Shown here in pieces: positions 22,851 through 26,047 of a DNA stretch of 26,047 nucleotides. The notes below the pieces were generated by a model, which did no database searches, was not told the origin of the DNA, and saw only the letters and a list, made by a program, of their open reading frames with translations. Made by a program: the position numbers and the translations under genes. Numbering within the stretch: position 1 is the first letter of the stretch; every line of letters begins with the position of its first letter. This stretch comes from JBHENW01 sp046261875 (GTDB lineage: Bacteria; Acidobacteriota; Thermoanaerobaculia; UBA5066; Gp7-AA6). The stretch is from the NCBI GenBank assembly GCA_046261875.1, contig JBHENW010000011.1, positions 1-26,047 on the forward strand, in the 5' to 3' direction.

Positions 22851-25829
22851 ATGATGCCCTTACGGCTCCTCGGGAACCGATTTGCGTTCCCTGCATTCCT
22901 CGCCCTGATTCTTGTTCTTCCGTGGTCTCTGTCCGCGGCGGAGTTTTACGTTTCACCGAGCGGGCGTCCGGGGGGCAATGGCAGTGCGCAGAATCCGTGG
23001 GATCTGCGCACGGCTCTTGCCCATCCGGCGTCGGTGCGTCCGGGGGACACGATCTGGCTGCGCGGGGGGACCTATTCGGGCAGCTACGACAGCGTGCTGA
23101 GGGGCACGTCGGGCGCTCCCATCAAGGTTCGCCAGTATCCGGGTGAGCGGGCGACGCTTCAGGGCAACGAGCCGCGCGACGTCGCCACGCTGACCGTTCG
23201 AGGCGCTCATGCCTGGTACATGGGCTTCGAGATCACGAATACCGCTTCGCGTCGTTCATTTGGGCCCGGCAGCTCTGCCTCTCCCTTCGGCGACGGGCTT
23301 CTGACTCTCGGGGATCATCTGAAGCTCATCAATCTGGTGATTCACGACAACTCGCAGGGGGTTCAGTTCACCTCGCGCTCCCCCGACTCGGAGTTGTACG
23401 GATGCTTGATCTACTACAACGGCACGGTGGCTCCCGACCGTGGCCACGGCCATGCCATTTACACGCAGAACGAGACGGGGGCCAAGCGGATCGTGGACAA
23501 CCTCATCTTCATGGGGTTTGCCGGAGGGATGCACATCTACGGGTCCTCGGTCGCCCAGCTGAACAATTTCGAGGTCCGGGGGAACACGTTTTTCCAGCAG
23601 GGCGAGCTACACGAGGGTACGAACAACTGGGTCATGGGGGGCACCACGGGCAACCCGGGCCTGACCAACCTGGTGTTCAGCGAGAACTACGGCTACAACT
23701 CGGGAAGGGGAAGCGGCGGCGGCAGCGTCGGCTTCTATTCTCCCTGCCGCAACGTCCTCGTCTCCGACAATTACATCGCCAGCCACACCCGAACATCCGT
23801 TCTCGCTCTGGGCGCCCACTGCGACCCGGCGCAGGTCCGGATAAGGGGCAACTTCCTCTACGGGCCCAGCGTCGGCTTTTCCTCGTCGAGCTTTCCCGAC
23901 AACACCTATCTGCTCGGAACGACTCCTCCCACGGGCACGCGTGTTTTCGTACGGCCGAACCAGTACGAGCCGGGTCGGGCGAACATCACGGTTTTCAACT
24001 GGGGCCACAGGAATACCGTCGACGTGAGCGTGGGGAGCGTTCTGCCCGTGGGCGCCCGCTACGAGCTGCGCAACTCACAGGACTTCTTCGGCCCTCCGGT
24101 CCTCTCGGGAACCTACGACGGCAGGCCTCTCCGGGTGCCCATGTCGGGCCTGCGAACTGCCGCACCCCACGGCTGGCCCGCGCCACGGCCCACCGGCCCG
24201 GAATTCAACGCGTTCGTCTTGATGCCCGTAGCCGGCGCCGTGATCCCGCCCCCACCGTCCCCGACACCTCGGCCTCCCGGGACACCGAACCCAACGCCGA
24301 CGCCGCCGCCGGGCGGTGGCCCGGCTCCGACGCCCACTCAGCCGAACGGTAACCCGGCTCCGACTCCGACGCCCCCGCCTAACGGCGGCCCGCAGCCGAC
24401 GCAACCGCCCCTTTTTCCGACACAGCCCCCCTATCTCCCTCCTCCGGGAGCGACGACGCACGCGGTGACGGTCCCGCTTGCCGGACACGTCACGGGTGCG
24501 GGAGGCGTTCCGTTCGTCACCGACGTCCAAATCGAGAACCCGACGGACCAGGCGGTCTCCGCCCGGCTTCTCTTCTATCCAGCGGGCGCCGCCAGTCCCC
24601 TCCAGGCCAGCGTCAACCTCTCGCCCTGGCAGACCATCAACTTCTTCGACGTCGTCGGAAATCGCTTCGGATTGGTGAACACCATCGGGGCGCTCCGAAT
24701 CGAAACGTCCGGCAGCCCGGCGGCCCCGCTCCGAATGACTTCCCGTACCTACGGACGCGTCGGGGAAGGCACCTTTGGTCAGGCGGTGTCGGGCCAGCTG
24801 GGCGGCGGGGAGACCTCCGATCCCCGATTCGTGACCGGCCTGGTCGTCTCACCCGACTTCCGGACCAACCTGGGCGTCGTCAACACGACTCCGGCGGCGC
24901 AGCGGTTCTCGATTGCCCTTTACGCGAGCAGCGGGGCGCGGCTCGGCGAGACCTCGCCGCCGGCCCTGGCGCCCGGAGCGCAGATGCAGTGGTCGCTCCC
25001 GGCGCTCTTCCCCGGCGCCGCCGGCAAGGGAATGACGGCCGAGATCCGTGCCGTGCCCGGCCACACGACGCCGCTCGCCTATGCGGGCGTCGTGGACAAT
25101 CGGTCCGGCGACCCCACGTATCTGCCCGCTCTTGCTCCGAGCCGGGAGCTGCACCTGCCGGGAGTGGCGCGGGTGACGGGAGTCGGGCTCAACTTCTTCT
25201 CGAGCGACGTCTCCATATCCAACATGAGCGACGCGCCCGCCACCGTGCGGGTCGCCTTCATGGAGCGCGAGAAAGACAACTCGAGCGGGGCTCCGGAAGT
25301 GACGCTGACGCTCGGCCCGCGACAGACCCGGCAGATGGACGACGCGCTCGCCGATCTGTTCCGGGCGAACGAGACGTTTGGCGCTCTGCGCATCCAGGCG
25401 GACGCGGCCCCCGGGGTCCTCGCCTCCGGCCGGACTTCGACGGCATCCCCGACCACACCGGGCACGGTCGGCCAGCAAGTCGATCCGGTCACCTCGGCGG
25501 GTTTCCTCACACGCGGGTCGTTGCTGGGTCTCCGGGAGGACTTTTCGTACCGTTCCAACGTCGGTCTCTACAACCCCGGAAGGTCCCCCGTCTCCGTATT
25601 TCTGGGGTTGCGCCGGGCGGACGGCACCGCACTGAGCAACACCTGGGTGACGCTTCCACCGCAGGGCTTTCTCCAGAGAAACCTCGCCGTTCTCTTCCCG
25701 GGGACCGCGTTCCGCGCGGGGGAAATTCTGACCCTGGCGGTCGACGGCGGAGGCGCCCCCCTGTACGCGTTCGCCGTGGTTGTTGATAACATCTCGCAAG
25801 ACCTGACTTTCTCTCCTGGTCTGAAGTGA
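22851..25829 (+). CDS. Secreted parallel beta-helix protein with Pro-rich linker and duplicated C-terminal beta-sandwich repeats
   Basis: A 992-residue exported protein. The signal peptide is MMPLRLLGNRFAFPAFLALI followed by LVLPWSLSAA, with likely cleavage before EFYVSP (after residue 30). Residues 31-460 look like a right-handed parallel beta-helix (pectate-lyase fold) with stacked short strands such as NLVIHDNSQGVQF, ELYGCLIYYNG and VRGNTFFQQGE; such proteins bind or cleave polysaccharides, but no catalytic set could be assigned. A linker rich in Pro, Thr and Gly spans about 465-530. Residues 536-992 hold two diverged copies of a unit of about 228 residues. Copy 1 begins VTVPLAGHVTGAGG and has IGALRIETS; copy 2 begins LHLPGVARVTGVG and has FGALRIQAD. 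ATG at 22851 and ATG at 22854 both follow AAAGGA, the second with better spacing. An in-frame ATG at 22824 lacks a ribosome site. No membrane anchor or sorting signal is visible at the C-terminus. Confidence 0.85.
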   Translation: MMPLRLLGNRFAFPAFLALILVLPWSLSAAEFYVSPSGRPGGNGSAQNPWDLRTALAHPASVRPGDTIWLRGGTYSGSYDSVLRGTSGAPIKVRQYPGERATLQGNEPRDVATLTVRGAHAWYMGFEITNTASRRSFGPGSSASPFGDGLLTLGDHLKLINLVIHDNSQGVQFTSRSPDSELYGCLIYYNGTVAPDRGHGHAIYTQNETGAKRIVDNLIFMGFAGGMHIYGSSVAQLNNFEVRGNTFFQQGELHEGTNNWVMGGTTGNPGLTNLVFSENYGYNSGRGSGGGSVGFYSPCRNVLVSDNYIASHTRTSVLALGAHCDPAQVRIRGNFLYGPSVGFSSSSFPDNTYLLGTTPPTGTRVFVRPNQYEPGRANITVFNWGHRNTVDVSVGSVLPVGARYELRNSQDFFGPPVLSGTYDGRPLRVPMSGLRTAAPHGWPAPRPTGPEFNAFVLMPVAGAVIPPPPSPTPRPPGTPNPTPTPPPGGGPAPTPTQPNGNPAPTPTPPPNGGPQPTQPPLFPTQPPYLPPPGATTHAVTVPLAGHVTGAGGVPFVTDVQIENPTDQAVSARLLFYPAGAASPLQASVNLSPWQTINFFDVVGNRFGLVNTIGALRIETSGSPAAPLRMTSRTYGRVGEGTFGQAVSGQLGGGETSDPRFVTGLVVSPDFRTNLGVVNTTPAAQRFSIALYASSGARLGETSPPALAPGAQMQWSLPALFPGAAGKGMTAEIRAVPGHTTPLAYAGVVDNRSGDPTYLPALAPSRELHLPGVARVTGVGLNFFSSDVSISNMSDAPATVRVAFMEREKDNSSGAPEVTLTLGPRQTRQMDDALADLFRANETFGALRIQADAAPGVLASGRTSTASPTTPGTVGQQVDPVTSAGFLTRGSLLGLREDFSYRSNVGLYNPGRSPVSVFLGLRRADGTALSNTWVTLPPQGFLQRNLAVLFPGTAFRAGEILTLAVDGGGAPLYAFAVVVDNISQDLTFSPGLK

Positions 25830-25845
25830 AGCGGAGAACTGGGAC

Positions 25846-25861
25846 GGGCGCCGCGGCGCCC
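25846..25861 (+). terminator. Perfect GC palindrome after the beta-helix gene, possible terminator
   Basis: GGGCGCCGCGGCGCCC is a 16-nt perfect palindrome starting 17 nt after the stop codon. It can fold into a 6-bp stem with a 4-nt loop. There is no T-run after it, so it may act with Rho or only protect the 3' end. Confidence 0.35.
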
Positions 25862-25935
25862 TCGCGAGTGAAGCGGCCGCCCCGAGCGCCGTGTCTCACT
25901 CTTCGCGCTCCGGTTGCGTGAGGAAGGCTGAGCGG

Positions 25936-26047
25936 GTGGGCAGGCAGTCATCGAGGAGGCGTGCAGGTCGAGCGGGGGACGCGTCTGCGCGCCCTGCTGC
26001 GATCCTGCTCCTCGTGGCGGGCGTCTGCGTGGCGCTCGATTCCAATG
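25936..26047 (+). CDS. Possible start of a membrane or exported protein, cut by right edge
   Basis: From GTG at 25936 the frame is open to the window end (37 codons). AGGAAGG at 25921-25927 gives a ribosome site with 8 nt spacing. The translation starts with a basic stretch (GRQSSRRRAGRAG) and then a hydrophobic segment (AAILLLVAGVCVAL), as in a signal anchor or signal peptide. Earlier in-frame GTGs at 25918 and 25891 are alternatives. The call rests on the basic-hydrophobic pattern only, and no family can be given. Confidence 0.4.
   Translation, partial: MGRQSSRRRAGRAGDASARPAAILLLVAGVCVALDSN

Noticed and set aside
24240..24440. CRISPR or tandem DNA repeat
   Set aside because: The repetitive look is the Pro/Thr/Gly codon pattern of a coding linker, with no regular repeat-spacer structure.
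1..26047. tRNA, rRNA, insertion sequences, integrase or attachment sites
   Set aside because: No tRNA-like or rRNA-like stretch, transposase or integrase motif, or flanking direct repeat was seen.

Overview
The window is GC-rich DNA, dense with genes, and is dominated by a compact hybrid nonribosomal peptide/polyketide gene cluster with an unusually strong sulfation theme. The organism cannot be named from the sequence. High GC, TTG and GTG starts, and a secreted beta-helix protein with Pro-rich linker and repeated C-terminal beta-sandwich units resemble Acidobacteriota-like soil or marine bacteria. That placement is inference from memory of similar proteins, not a measurement.

Layout. (i) 2-523 (+) is the 3' end of a tandem PA14-domain protein cut by the left edge. 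(ii) 536-4155 (-) is an operon of two PAPS-dependent sulfotransferases followed by a GT39-like membrane glycosyltransferase. (iii) 4156-4392 is a divergent promoter region. (iv) 4393-20103 (+) is the core operon: a bifunctional ATP sulfurylase/APS kinase (PAPS synthase), then an NRPS with order A(FkbM methyltransferase inserted)-T-sulfotransferase, then a 3356-residue PKS-NRPS with order KS-AT-ACP-aminotransferase-C-C-A-T-TE. The three genes overlap by 4 and 8 nt and so look translationally coupled. (v) 20316-21980 (-) is a second GT39-like membrane protein and 22023-22778 (-) a LuxR-type regulator with a degenerate receiver. (vi) 22851-25829 (+) encodes an exported parallel beta-helix protein. 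(vii) A possible gene start runs off the right edge at 25936.

How the genes may work together. The PAPS synthase would make the sulfuryl donor used by the NRPS-embedded sulfotransferase and possibly by the two divergent stand-alone sulfotransferases. The ten specificity residues read from the first adenylation domain (DVWHVSLVDK) match serine. Those of the second (DAFWLGGTFK) match valine. The assembly line would therefore load serine, possibly O-methylate and/or O-sulfate it, extend it by malonyl-CoA, convert the beta-ketone to a beta-amine with the built-in aminotransferase, couple to valine and release with the thioesterase. The most interesting point is a sulfotransferase placed directly after a serine carrier protein. 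It could make a sulfated serine unit, or use sulfation to activate the hydroxyl for elimination to a dehydroalanine unit. The chemistry is inference; the domain order, key motifs and operon structure are visible in the sequence.
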